A DNA stretch of 64,000 bases from NCBI GenBank assembly GCA_951799445.1, contig OX637289.1:4690501-4754500 (forward strand), read 5' to 3'. The notes beneath the pieces were generated by a model that was given only the letters and a program-made list of their open reading frames with translations, was not told where the DNA came from and made no database searches. The position numbers and the translations under genes were made by a program. Shown piece by piece: positions 47,501-59,066 of the stretch (its first letter is position 1; each line of letters opens with the position of its first letter). The DNA is from Pseudisothecium myosuroides. Taxonomy: Eukaryota; Streptophyta; Bryopsida; Hypnales; Lembophyllaceae.

Positions 47501-47784
47501 GTACTGCAGATCTAGTTTCAGCAAATTTTTGGGATTTCACTGATATCTACACACGCATTCTGTGGTGCATAATAAACTACTTTGAGACTAACCATTTTGA
47601 GACTAAACTGACATCTTCACACATTCATGTGGTTGCGCATAGTATCGAGTTTGAGCTCAGTTTAGTAAACTGATATCGATACTTAAAAGACAGACCCTGT
47701 GTAATAAGATTGAAAGCTTGGAAAGCAGAGAAGAGAGAAGCATACAGTCCAAGCTCCAGAAGCCTGCATCATCATTGTCACCGT
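44590..47784 (-). pseudogene. Cytochrome P450 (CYP71-clan) pseudogene, copy C
   Basis: Same gene as copies A and B on the minus strand. Exon 3 runs 46099-45534 and the haem-loop exon ends at TAA 44590-44592. Lesions: the first ATG is ACG (47784), a 5-bp insertion near 47245 breaks exon 2, the exon 3 acceptor is AT instead of AG (46101-46100), TAA at 46016-46014, the exon 4 acceptor is lost, TAG at 45048-45046, and the ExxR arginine is Cys (TGT at 45024-45022). The haem loop reads PFGAGRRQCSS, lacking the usual Pro-Gly after Cys. The I-helix region reads AFIGNMNTTTDTIEW. The exon 3 donor (GTAAGA) is intact. It is not functional. Confidence 0.9.
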
Positions 47785-49613
47785 GGCCAAGAAAATTGAT
47801 GTTCACGCTTGCACACGATTTGAATGCAAGTGAACAAGTGATGATCCGTGTTCCGGAGTCAACTCAGAATTCACAGTCACAGGACTTAGTCTCGCTCAAA
47901 TTGGGCTCCAAGTGCACATTGTTGCTCAAACAGTATGCGAGACTGCATGTTGGCTCAGTCCCATTGTATAGCGAGGGTGCATGCACTGTTCGTAGTAGTA
48001 CGTTGATAATTCAAGTGGACAAGAAAAATCAGTATCAGAGTCCACAACCTGATCTTTTGAAATTGACTTTTTGAGTCGTACCTTGTTTCAGGATTATGAC
48101 CAATAGAATAGAATGGGGATTATTATATTGAACCTTAGTGTTCTCGAGCCCATTCATGAGTTTGCATCTGCTAACAAAAGGTGGCAATGCCCCCCGCAAT
48201 GCCCTGCACGGTACGTAACCTTTACAGAAGTTGATAGGAGTATATAAGTATATTTTGTATAGGCGCGGGTTTAATCTCACCGAGTGCACTCAATGATATT
48301 TCTTTTGTGAGCATATGCCTGGGTGAACGAAAGGAGAAAGGGTACGTACACCCACAATCAACACTCAGAATGCGACATCGACATTTGGACAAGAAAGGGT
48401 AAAAAAAAAACCTTGATATTGATGGCAACCTAGATATATGATGTAATTGAGTCTTAAGAAAGAAAAAATATCGTGATAATTGTTCGAGCTTGTTAGAGTG
48501 TGTTTCTAAAAGCATGAAAAGTTTACATAATGAAACAGTGCAAACATCCATGAAATCAATATGAAATATTAAATTGCAGTCATAACCTTGAATTTGAGAG
48601 TGAAGTGGCACTTCAAGAAAGTTCTAGCTTTTTGAAGCACGTAATATTTTGGACATCCTCTTAATCAAATAAATTTTTTATGAGTTTTCAACGTGTTGAT
48701 TGTAGATGTATCTAACGTGGTTACTATGCTCTTGTATATGTTCTCAGAGAGTGCACTGTATAGCACATTTTGGACAAAAATCTACATGGGTGCCGTGTGT
48801 TTTATTAATGCACGAGGAGAAAATGTGAAAGGTGTACTATTTTATTGTAGATGTTTCCAGTGAGAAGACAGAGAAGCAAAGCTGGCTTGTAGAGGAAAAC
48901 AACGAGCCTTCCTTTGTAGAAGGAATCAAATTACACCTGACAGTTTGTCTGGATCCAAAGCATAAAGAAAATCAGTCGAGGAGAATTCCACTTTAAAATT
49001 ACCACTGTGGAGGCTGCCGTGCATGATGTGCTCTGCATTTCTATGTCAATGTCTTCATTTTAGGAAGATACCTCAGTGGCAAATAATGTTATGTCATACT
49101 CATGCCACCGACATGATGCAACAAGCTAATGGCGATTCAGACGTGAGGAATCAGTGAGTTGATTTTGTTTCTTTGTAAATTGAGGACGAAGTCAGAGAAG
49201 AGTGCTGCCTGAGTTGGTCAAGGCTTGGTTGCCAAGTTCTACTTTGGGGTCTTCGTCTTTGCAGCTTTGGGTGACTATCAATACGTTTGGGACTACGTGG
49301 AACAGACTTGAAAAATTATGCGCTTTTTCACCCTCAATGTCACAGAAGTAAAAAAAGAGGGTTTCTCATGGTACATGCCTTGAGATTTAAAACTATAAGC
49401 AAAAAGATATCTATAAGCTACATTATATTGTCAAACTTACATTGTTCACTAAAGACACCCCAACTGCATGTAATATATCTGATGATTGCTTACGTATGTA
49501 CACTGTGATTGATGGATCTGGAGGAGTTAATCATCTAACAAAAAACTAGACTGGGAAACAGAAATTTGGTTTGAAAGCCCAAAATGTCAAGGTTTTATTT
49601 AATCAGTTGAAGA
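47785..49613. other. Upstream region of P450 copy C
   Basis: Inverted match to 32310-34242. It contains the frameshifted version of the unknown coding block at about 49205-49395 (plus strand) and a degraded TATA box near 47970. No intact gene. Confidence 0.5.
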
Positions 49614-49795
49614 CACTACAAGAAATCCTAGCTTGTTGCAGTCAGCACATGCTAGCTGACATTTTCAATTTTTTTGTGACAAAAAACATCAAATTCAATG
49701 CAAATTTTACATTGAATTGGATGTTTTTTGTCACAAAAAAATAGAAAATGTCAGCTAGCGTGTGTTGACTGCAACAAGGTATTGTACTACTAGTG
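49614..49795. mobile_element. CACTA-type MITE, 182 bp, with AGA target duplication
   Basis: It starts CACTACAAGAAATCC and ends TTGTACTACTAGTG, with AGA at 49611-49613 and 49796-49798. GTTGCAGTCA and its complement, and CTAGCTGACATTTTC with GAAAATGTCAGCTAG, make nearly the whole element a hairpin. A truncated copy of the same insertion is at 32208-32306. Confidence 0.92.
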
Positions 49796-49798
49796 AGA

Positions 49799-51084
49799 GT
49801 CGGGAGAGACCAAAAAATGTTTGTTTGAGCACTTAAGGGTTAAAGCTTGAAGGAAAAGAAGGATGTGTGTGAGCTAAAAACATTTTTTGCAAAAAATTTT
49901 AAAGCCTATTTTTTTATTGGATTTTTTCAAATAGATGTGCACAAACATTGTCTTGAATGCAAATCAAAATTCACAGAATTTGGAATAGTGGTTATACAAT
50001 TATGTCCAATTTAGTCTTTTTGTTGTTAGCATTGGCAAATTGGGCAATGAGAAATACTCCTCATATTTGAATTTTTTTCCCTTTAATTTTTTTTGATGGA
50101 TTCTCAATTAAATTTCAAAGCAAGGCAACTTGCATAAATTGCAAAACACACACATTTTACTATAAAATTTTGGACAATGAATAATGCATTTGCAAAGTAC
50201 TGTGAAAGTATCTTTTTTTCAAAATTCCAACATAAATACTAGGCTCCACTGCTCTCCATGCTACTAAAGACAATTACAATATTGTATTGTTGAAAATATT
50301 AGAAATTTGGTTCAAAATGATGATATTTTTAATTCTTTCTTTGTTTTGTGAATTTTTAGACAAATATTAGAGCTCCAAAATAATGGTTGTTGATATTGAT
50401 TTTGAAAAATGAGGTGAACTTTCCATCATTGAAGCACTTCCGCATATGTGCCCTCATTATAGAAACAACATAAATTGATGTCTCAAGCAGGATGTCAAAT
50501 GCAATGTCTGTGGTGTACATTATTGCAAAGAGCTTGCACAAGGAACTACCGAGCTATTGCAAAACATCAGCCTATTAGTATCAAAGACCTTCATGGCTTG
50601 GCAACAACTCCTCCAATTGGGCTCCAACCTTATGAGGCAACCACCTTGGGTTGTAGATGGTGATTAGAATTGACACTGGCAAGGATTCAATAGGTCTTGC
50701 AGACATTAATTGTGTATATTGGTACATAATCAAGCATCTTTCCTTCAACAAGCATCTCCAAGAAAATTTTAGATGAATTGCATGCAAGGACTTGATCACA
50801 AAGGCATAACTTGTGGTAGAGTCTAGCACATACTAATGCACCTTAGAGCCTTGCCTTTGCAATATGGTGTTGTTCAACACCTTGAATGTGGCATCCAAGT
50901 GCTAGGAAGTGAGCCATCTCTACTTTGCATCAAATCTTACTTGTCTTCTTTGGAGAATAGCAAGTTCTCTCTCCAATTATACATGCCATTGTTGCAAGAT
51001 GGAGCAGTGACACCAGGAGGAGGAATAGATCAATTGACTTGATGCAAAGGCCACTATCTTGTGGCAGACAATGGGGGCGTGTTC
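49799..51084. other. Gene-free interval with possible coding traces
   Basis: Plus-strand frames between 50480 and 51042 are open in pieces, for example QDVKCNVCGVHYCKELAQG, then LLQNISLLVSKTFMAWQQLL, and later LMHLRALPLQYGVVQHLECG, separated by stops. They suggest a decayed gene, but I recognise no family and the signal is weak. Confidence 0.25.
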
Positions 51085-51670
51085 GGGAGATTGCATAAAA
51101 TAGTTGTCCTATTTTACATCACTTTTACATGTTGATTTGATTTTTGACCATAACTTCTGTCTTTTGTCTCCAAATGACTCAAGATATATAAGTGAGGTAC
51201 TCATGACTATTATATACCTTGCCTAATCTATTGCATTTTTCAAAAAAATTTACTATCCAAAAATAGCCCCCAATTTTATGTCACATTTGCCAATTTGGTG
51301 GGATTTAGTACTATTTAGTATCCAAAAAATCAAATTTTGAGCTGAAATTTGAAAAAATTGATCTTCTAGTAGACTTGTAGCTACTACCTAAAGGAATTTT
51401 AAAAATAGTTAATTGTATGTGGTTGAAAATCCGCAAAATGAACTTCTTTTGCTTGCATTTTGAAACATATAAACTATTTGGGTGGTTCTTTTGGTGAATG
51501 ACCATTTCCATATAATTCTTACAAATGAACTATTTTATTTTATTTTAATTCCTATTTTTTTCTAATTAAAACATCAAAATATCTATTTTTTCTAATTTTA
51601 AAATACTCCAAAAAATTCATGAGTACCATTCAAAACGCAACAAAATCAACAAGTGTTTCTAACAATCATT
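51085..51670. mobile_element. Mutator-like small element (family U, copy 3)
   Basis: Interior colinear with 20214-20949 (CCAAATGACTCAAGATAT, AAAAATAGCCCCCAAT, TTGGTGAATGACCAT). The ends GGGAGATTGCATAAAATAG and AAGTGTTTCTAACAATCAT are worn versions of the family terminus. Confidence 0.65.
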
Positions 51671-53834
51671 TATTTCTCTTTTGCCTTAAAAACGGGCATT
51701 AAGAGGACTTAGAGGAGGTGTGTTGGACCGGTCATAGGGTGTTGTGCATTGCCACATGGGATTGGGATCCGCTATGTATTCCATACAATCTTTCTTGAAG
51801 TTGCAACCCTTCATGTCTTGTACATGATGTCCCAAAGGATGAAGAAGCCAGTGAGAAATCAAAGTCACAAGAAAATGACATAGACATTGTATATGCTGAG
51901 AAGGTGTCCATTTGGTAGGCTCTGCAAGTCAATGATCAAATGGTGTATTTTTGGTCTTAGCCCTTGTAGGCAATGAGGCAAAATGTCTATATCATAGGCA
52001 ATTAGACCCTCTTTATTTTTTATTATCTTCTTGTATTTATATTCCTCTTTTTGACACTTTTTCTTCAATTTTAATTTTGCTACCACATTTAGAGTGACAA
52101 ACTTGTCATCTACTTCAATTTTTGAAGTATGAACTTGATGAACTTGAAATTTTTATTAGAGATGGATGTCTTAATTTTAATCATATCCTTGATTTTTGAA
52201 AAATGAAAAAAATCATTTTATATTTAAAAGTCAATTTTGCTAATTTGTCACAATTTGAAGTTAGGATTTTTCAAGATTGGTGAGTATCCAATATTAATGA
52301 TCAAAAGCTAAAAACTTTATAGTCTATTTCAAGTTCCTAGGTAGGCATGTTTCTACCAAGGGGCATCTAAAAATATATTATTTTATGTCCTTTACATCTG
52401 TGCAAATAGAGCTTCTTTGTGTGCGTAGTTTTGAACATTGAAGATGGTTTCATTAGAAAAAATTTGGCCTCAAGAAGGCCATTTGACTCTAGACTAGAAG
52501 CATTAAATCAAAAAGATTTTTTTAAATTGATTTTTTTAATTTTCCACTTTTGTTATATTTGCACTACTAGCCAGAGTCAAACAAACCTTTTGAAGCCCCA
52601 TTTTTTTCTAATGTAGGATCATTCTTTTGGTGAAATCTCATTACATTCAAGTCCTTCTAAAATTTATAATTTATAGTTCTTTTTTCATGATTTTCTATTT
52701 ATTATTAATTTATACCTTGTTGTAACTATTTTTTGCGACAAATTGTCTTTTTTTCACAAGTATTGTTTCAATACTCACAAATAGTCTATAATACTTTCAA
52801 TAGTACCTCTTGCTGTAGATTTTTCTTTTCAACAATTAAGATTGCTCCGCTAAAAAGTACTCATAGTACTTGCTATCAAAATCCCTGTTTTTGCCAAAAT
52901 GCTACAAAAAACGACTGGTCTTTCTTGCAACCACCCACAAATATATATTTGGAATTTTATAAATATGAAGATGCATAACAACTAAAGAATTTAAGCCTTC
53001 CCATAGTATTAATCTCTCTAAAAATTAGTAATGTTTATATAGAGTATCCAAATAATACCTATTTTAAAGTGATGGGATCCTTTTGAAAATGGAAACAAGG
53101 TCATTCAACAAAACTTCATCCCATTAGGAGGGTCAAATTTGGCAATGAAATGCAACTAATAGAATACCTTGTCTCAAAGATTACAACATAAGATTGTAGA
53201 TTTTATAGTAGTCGTCTCAAAAGTCAAGGGCCCCATTTTTGGCATGCCCACAATAATTTGGAATCTATTTGTTTCTTATATTACAAATACGTCTAGAGGA
53301 CCCACTTGTAGTATCTCACAAAGTTACTATTAAAAGCATGGCCACCCTCACTTGCCAAACTTGGCATGCTCAAATTTTTCATCTAATTTTGAAGGGCCTT
53401 CAATTTCCATGTCCCTTACCCACGCTCACCAAATACAACCCATAAATAGTCAAGTGACCACTCATCGAGTAGAATACATGATAAAACAACTAAATTTAGA
53501 ATGAATAGTAATTTTAAGGGCCATTTCTTGACATTCTAGGATTGAGGCTGAAGAGTTAAAATACTGTGAAGGGCCCATAACACTTTTCATTCCCATTTGA
53601 AGAGTGTCATACCCCTAATGCGTAAGGGCGGCTATACTCTAACAACCTAAACTGAAGTTTTTGCATTTCTTTAAAGTGTGCAAGCAAGTAAAAAATTGCC
53701 AATAAAAGATGAAGATATACAAGACGCTATGGGACTGCAAGCCTTAAATTAGGATTGGGCTATTTGTGGTCAAATCATTACAAAAAATCTTGGACCCTAT
53801 GGAGGGCCATTAGGATTTTGGCGGTTGTACAAAT

Positions 53835-53871
<37 letters not shown>

Positions 53872-55123
53872 ATAAAAAATTTGACGGGGTACACTGATTG
53901 ACTGCTCACCTTACAAATTCTTTGACGGACTTTTGGGGCTGATATTTTCTCTAAATGCACAATTTCATGCAAGCATTTACCCAATTATGGCCTGAAATTT
54001 TCTTTAATGTAGGCCTAGGCTAGCTCTACAAAGTTTTTTCCAAAGAAAAAATACAACGACTTTATTATATACAATAGACAATGAAATTTGAAAAAGTTTG
54101 AACTCAAATTTGGAATCATTAGAAGGAAAACTTAAACCCTCAAGGGGTTGTGAGTTCAAAAGTCAGTTTTTGTGTCAGCATGTGCACCACGTCAATTCTA
54201 GAGATTAATCTAATCTTGAGGAATCAACCACGTCAACTCCAGAGATTAATTTAAGCTTGGGAACTTGGAAACACATCAATTCCCAAGTTTAGATTGCGAC
54301 ATTGGGAAGTAGCCAAATGCTTGAAAAACACAAAATGAAACAAATTTAAATGATATAAAGTGAGGGTAATTTATACATTTCTCTTTCAATCCAAAAATTT
54401 CTACTAGAATTTATGCACCTTCAAACTACAAGATTGATAAAATCTATAGGAATCTTGGTCACTCAAGTGTAGGTGCTAGCTACAATTCTCTTATTTACAA
54501 AGTAGATCTTTTGGCAAATTAAACCTTACGTAGATCGTGCTTCAACTTTGTGAAGGCCTTGATGTCTAGTTGCTTATACTCATGAAGCACTTTGGTAGAA
54601 CCCAATAAAGTTTCAGTGTTGCCGAATCAATGAGAGGTCAATAAGCTTGCTTGTGAGATCCATCTACTAAGCACAAAGCAAAAGTTGACACTCTCGACCA
54701 AGGATCCGATGGATCGCTACGACGATTATTGCAACATCATACTTTCAATCTTCATAGAACTCCTTGGAGGTATGTTTGCATCACAAAAATGAATCACCAT
54801 TGAGATTTGTACTTGGGTCAGTTTCATCTTGTTTGCATATTCTTCATTGTGTTCATCTTTTTTAGTAGGCTTGATTATTTTTTTTGTTTCCTAAGCACTC
54901 AGATCTAACAGTTTAGTGTAACTCAAGTGTTTCTCATGTTTTCTTAATCTGAACAAAGTGGTCGGTAGCCGTGGTGCTTTGCTGAAGTAGTATCCACTTC
55001 TAGATCAATTACTGTACTGATCATGTGAATTTAGATTTAGACCCCACATTGAAGCATTACAAACGACAATACGGCAGTTGCATTGCTTGCCGTTGAGGAT
55101 TGAAAGTCACTTATTACAATGTA
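51671..55123. other. Gene-free AT-rich interval
   Basis: A solo family U subfamily 2 right end can be seen at about 52730-52930 (CTTTCTTGCAACCACCC). Short frames (51686-52086 minus, 52419-52978 plus) have no recognisable features. No gene supported. Confidence 0.4.
53838..53869. repeat. AT dinucleotide microsatellite
   Basis: About fifteen uninterrupted AT units. Confidence 0.95.
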
Positions 55124-55416
55124 AGGTAGGGGGCTGTAAAAGCGACCTGTCTCTAAAAGCGATCTGGTAGATTTTGCCTCTAACATGTATCAGAAGTGTA
55201 CATTTCAGGAGGGGGTCGCTTTTAGAAACCACTGTGTTTTCAACTTCAAAAATTCATAACTAATTCCATGAATGTCCAAAAAATATGAAACGACTTGGGT
55301 TAGATGCCAATTCCATTTTTCTTACCACGAAAATCTACTGAAAATTGTTTCAAGGAGTTTAGCTTCCCCCAAAATGCAATCAACTCTTAAAGTGTCGCTT
55401 TTAGAGCCACCTACCT
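55124..55416. mobile_element. Mariner-type MITE with TA target site (family M, copy 2)
   Basis: Same family as 12290-12592: starts AGGTAGGGGGCTGTAAAAGC, ends TTTTAGAGCCACCTACCT, TA on both flanks. The interior, for example AAAATATGAAACGACTTGG and TTTCAAGGAGTTTAGCTTCC, is highly similar in the same orientation. Confidence 0.85.
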
Positions 55417-55617
55417 TATAAGCTCTAAATAATGTGCATGTGCATGACACCATAATGAAATTTGTTCAAGGAAATTAGAAGCAAAACCATGACCAAAAAT
55501 CTTGAAACCCCAAAGTTATAAAGGCAATATTTGTTGTCTATCATAGTAGACAAGCCTAATATTGCAATGACAACACTCTGCAATGCAATCATGCAATTGA
55601 GACAGAATTAGTGTGGA

Positions 55618-55861
55618 TCATTAGGGCAGATTTGAGGGCAAGGGAGGGCCGTTTCAAGCATGTTTCCCTTGCTGGGAACAGGCAAAATATTATAATAATA
55701 ATAATTTATAAATTAAATATTTAAAAAAAAATCTATAAATAAATATTTTGTAGATGTGGCACTTTCTCAGCCACGTTAGATTACAGTTCCTAGGGTGTTC
55801 CTAGAGTTCCCAGAGTCCGAGAACTTGCAACCTTGTTTTGCCCCCAAATCTCTTCCAATGA
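55618..55861. mobile_element. MITE (family N, copy 2)
   Basis: The ends TCATTAGGGCAGATTTG and CAAATCTCTTCCAATGA are inverted repeats. The AT-rich core is flanked by GATGTGGCACTTTCTCAGCC and GTTCCCAGAG blocks that match 29283-29557 in the opposite orientation. Confidence 0.6.
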
Positions 55862-56227
55862 ATAGCAGCAAGTATAATATCATTCCCCAACGTCTTGGGG
55901 GCCCTTGTGTTCCCCCCAAAGCCCCAAAATGCCGGGGTGGGAGCTTCCAACACTAGTAGAAAATTTAGTGACCAAATTAACAAAAATTCAACATAAAAGT
56001 GTTGATTTTTTTGTTGATTTGGACGAGTTAATTTGGGTAGTTTGTTAACAAGAAAGTGTTGATTTTTTTGTTGATTTGGTCAAGTCAAAAATGAAAAAAA
56101 ATAAAAATAAAATTCAGCCATATAGAAATTGACACATGGCAAGTGCCACGTCATTACCAAAAATGCCACCTAGGCCAATCAAACCAATGGGAATCCACCA
56201 CCTAGGCAAGGCACCACCTAAGTAAGT

Positions 56228-56290
56228 GGTGCCAATGGGGTTCGAACCTTGCACCCCTTGCTTAGGGGTCAAGGCCTTTACCAACACTTC
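56228..56290 (-). repeat. tRNA-like SINE head, minus strand
   Basis: On the minus strand TGTTGGTAAAGGCCTTGA is followed by a hairpin CCCCTAAGCAAGGGG in the anticodon-arm position and then GCAAGGTTCGAACCCC, a perfect B box with T-arm stem. The acceptor stem is not evident. The following GTGGTGCCTTGCCTAGGTGG on the same strand could be SINE body. It resembles 11525-11605 in layout. Confidence 0.55.
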
Positions 56291-56374
56291 ATGTATCCAT
56301 GTACATGTGCATGATTGGGTTACGTTTTTATTTATTTGGTTAAAATTAGTTTTTTCCATTTGTTTTTCAAACTC

Positions 56375-56720
56375 AGCAGACTTCAGAGGCCATTTAAGCA
56401 TAGAAAAACAACTTATTTCAAAAAACTTCCAACTAAGAAAAGTTTCTAAATCAAACTAATTTTCATCTCCAAAAATCCGTTTGCAATTCAGAGTCTTCAA
56501 TCAAAAGTTATGAATAAATTTCAGAGAGGGTGTTTAAAAATGTCAAAAAAAAGTTCATTTTAACCCCTCTCTGAAATTCATTCATAACTTTTGATTAAAG
56601 ACTTTGAATTGCAAACGGATTTTTGAAGATGAAAATTAGTTTGATTTAGAAACTTTTCTTAGTTGAAACTTTTTTGAAATAAGTTTTTTTTCTATGCCTA
56701 AATGGCCTCTGAAGTCTGCT
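56375..56720. repeat. Foldback element (family F, copy 2)
   Basis: Arms of about 165 bp, AGCAGACTTCAGAGGCCATT and its complement ending GAAGTCTGCT, enclose a short loop near 56550. AAAATCCGTTTGCAATTCA, the CAATCAAAAGTTATG phrase and CCCCTCTCTGAAATT parallel the element at 2788-3374. Confidence 0.85.
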
Positions 56721-57039
56721 CGTTTAAAAAAACACCGAATTGTGAATGATGAAGTGTAAAATTTATAAAAAAAAATGTACATAGAATACTAACTTTGGTG
56801 ATTTAAACATTTTTCAAATGAAAAAAATTACTTGAGATTTTCCTAAGTCAAAATGAACAAAAAAGTGTTGATTTTTTGTTACTTTAGAGTTACAATATCT
56901 AAATCAACAAAAGAAAGTGTTGATTTCGATAATGTCTACCAGAATCAACAAAAAACTGTAAAAATGGATGATGTAGTATCCACTTCAACAAAAATTTGTT
57001 GATGTTTTGTTGATTTGGGCACTATTTTTCTACTAGTGC

Positions 57040-57661
57040 AATGTTGCAACTTCCCAGCCAACCAATGCTTCTTTGTGCAAATTACACTGAATTCACTCCC
57101 AAGGATATATGGAAGGATTATCCCAATCTCCAAGGAGAAATGGTTCAAGCTATTGTAGTTAACAATGTTATGGAGACTCCATGACCGACTTCATCTACAT
57201 GCATCGGCACTCATGTTAAGATTGAACCACTAATATCCGATCATGAGACGTATAAGGTGATGCAAACTTTTTCCATGTAGAAAGATAGGAAATATGGGGA
57301 CTAAAATTTTTGTAATTTTATTCCTGAAATTGAAATTGCCATGAATTTTGGAAGCCCAAAGATGATTGGAACTTATAACCAATGTCTAAACTATTCAAAA
57401 AATGCTCATTCAAGAGACTACTTCCTGCTCACATTGGCACTTAAAACCATGGACATGCATTGTGACAAGAATGGAGGAGCTAATGGTCACAAATTAGTCC
57501 CAGCTTCTATTGAATTTCTGTTATCCTATAGATTGTCCAATGGGGCACTAGTTCATATCAGGTGCCTCCACCTTAAATTTCACAAACTATTTGGAAAGTT
57601 CCTAGCAAAATGGATTCACTACATTGTACCATTTGTCACTTTGTCAGCAAAAGTAACTTAA
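57040..57661 (+). pseudogene. Decayed open reading frame, unidentified
   Basis: A first frame reads NYTEFTPKDIWKDYPNLQGE, then MVQAIVVNNVMETP and a stop at about 57182. A shifted frame goes on through EPLISDHETYKVMQTFSM, two stops, and then 106 open codons from 57341 (MNFGSPKMIGTYNQCLNYSK to VPFVTLSAKVT). The length and composition suggest once-coding DNA, perhaps a gene fragment. I cannot assign a family. Confidence 0.35.
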
Positions 57662-59066
57662 CAAACCAATGGCCCCACAAATATTGCAAAATTCAAATAC
57701 GGTAGTCGATGCCAAACTTGATTAGAATGCTACTATACCTTAAGCCCTAAATGCTCAAGGTCTTTTTGACCTCTAAATGCTCAAGGCCTTTTTGAGCTTT
57801 ATGGAATTTGTTCTAAATTGAATACATAGCCAACAATTTGTTAAGTTTTATTATTATTATTTGAATTGTAATTGTACAAATTCAAAATAGACATGTTAGA
57901 GATCACATGAGAAAGAAAACACAACAATATTACTAATGGACTGAAAGATTATAATGTTTGATCATGAAGGTGTTAAAACTCTAAAAGTGATTTGAAGTTT
58001 TTCAATCCTCTTTTTACATGTCAAATCTAAAAAATTGGTCACCAAAAAAATATGAAGTCAAAGGTTATAATATGCATAACCCCAATCAATTTACGACTTC
58101 TCAAAATCTATTCTACATTTTTTTAAATGAATTTCTATTACTAAAAAATCAAGATTTGCAATGGGCACCCTTGCACAAAATCTTGAATAGAAAAATCATA
58201 ATCATTCATTTTGAAAATCAAATTTTTGATGTTAAAACTAAAATTAAATAAGAATTTAAAAAAGAGTAAACTACTAAAAATACTTATTTGGTAAGGTTTT
58301 ATTTAAATTCACTGTTTTGTCTGCACCAGGATTGGTGGCTTGGGCATGTAGGGGTTAAAAGAGTGATTTGGTCAAGTGTTGGGGCTAACTTTCAAGTTGG
58401 TCTTTACAAGTAGTTCTTCCACTCCTGTACCTAGTTATCAAGGTCGGAAAAAAATTATTACAAAAGTAAATTCTAGAATGCTATGAAAATTATATATTTT
58501 TAAAAATTCTTAATTTATATGGAGAAAACAAATTTTCAAAAAGACTATTCCTATTTTGAACATCTATTGGAATTTTTTTCCAACTTCAATAAAATATTTG
58601 ACATAAAATGCCGATCTTCTTAGCTGGATACAATTGCGTGCTGACATGAAATTTCCACATCACAGTTTGAAAGGTCTCATATGATTTTAAACCAAATGAC
58701 AAGATGATATTTTTTGACATGACCTACTTTGTATGACTCAAGGTCTTCTCCAACCTACGCTTGAGGTTTCCCATTCTACAGTGTTGTCAAGCAAACTTCC
58801 AATGAAAAAACGATTGAAATTCTAGATTTGGGGGAGCAAAAGGAAACCCTTCAACATTGCTTAACCTTGGTTGAGGTTTTCCATTCTATAAAGTTGTCAA
58901 GCAAACTCCCAATGAAAAAGCGGGTGCAATTCTAAATTTAGAGGAGCAAAAGGGCCCCCCTAACATTGCTTAACACTTAAAAGATGGACTAGAGATCGTG
59001 GAAATCATCCATTTTGGTATAGTGTGAATCATTGGTTTAAAAAAATCCCAAAAATCCTCATTAGAA
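57662..59066. other. Gene-free interval
   Basis: A phrase CTTGAGGTTTCCCATTCTA.AG.GTTGTCAAGCAAAC..CCAATGAAAAA occurs twice (about 58760 and 58870), a tandem duplication of about 110 bp. GTAGGGGTTAA near 58349 resembles the terminus of the element at 59067-59825. No gene supported. Confidence 0.45.

Larger units (their letters stand above)
44155..49795 (-). other. Segmental duplication copy C, inverted relative to B
   Basis: Mirror image of 32208-38150, with the same order of MITE, unknown coding block, promoter and P450. B and C point toward each other across a spacer of about 6.0 kb. Confidence 0.85.
55951..57038. mobile_element. Complete CACTA-type element, 1088 bp
   Basis: It begins CACTAGTAGAAAAT and ends ATTTTTCTACTAGTG, with a CAA target duplication on both sides (55948-55950 and 57039-57041). 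The subterminal motif GTGTTGATTTTTTTGTTGATTT is repeated at both ends, as expected of the superfamily. It encodes no transposase. It carries a tRNA-like segment and a family F foldback as nested insertions. Confidence 0.9.

Noticed and set aside
55122..55418. piggyBac-type TTAA target for family M
   Set aside because: Copy 1 could be read with TTAA flanks, but copy 2 fits only a TA duplication.
56114..56401. A 95-codon minus-strand ORF
   Set aside because: It runs through the tRNA-like segment and its flank inside a non-coding CACTA element.
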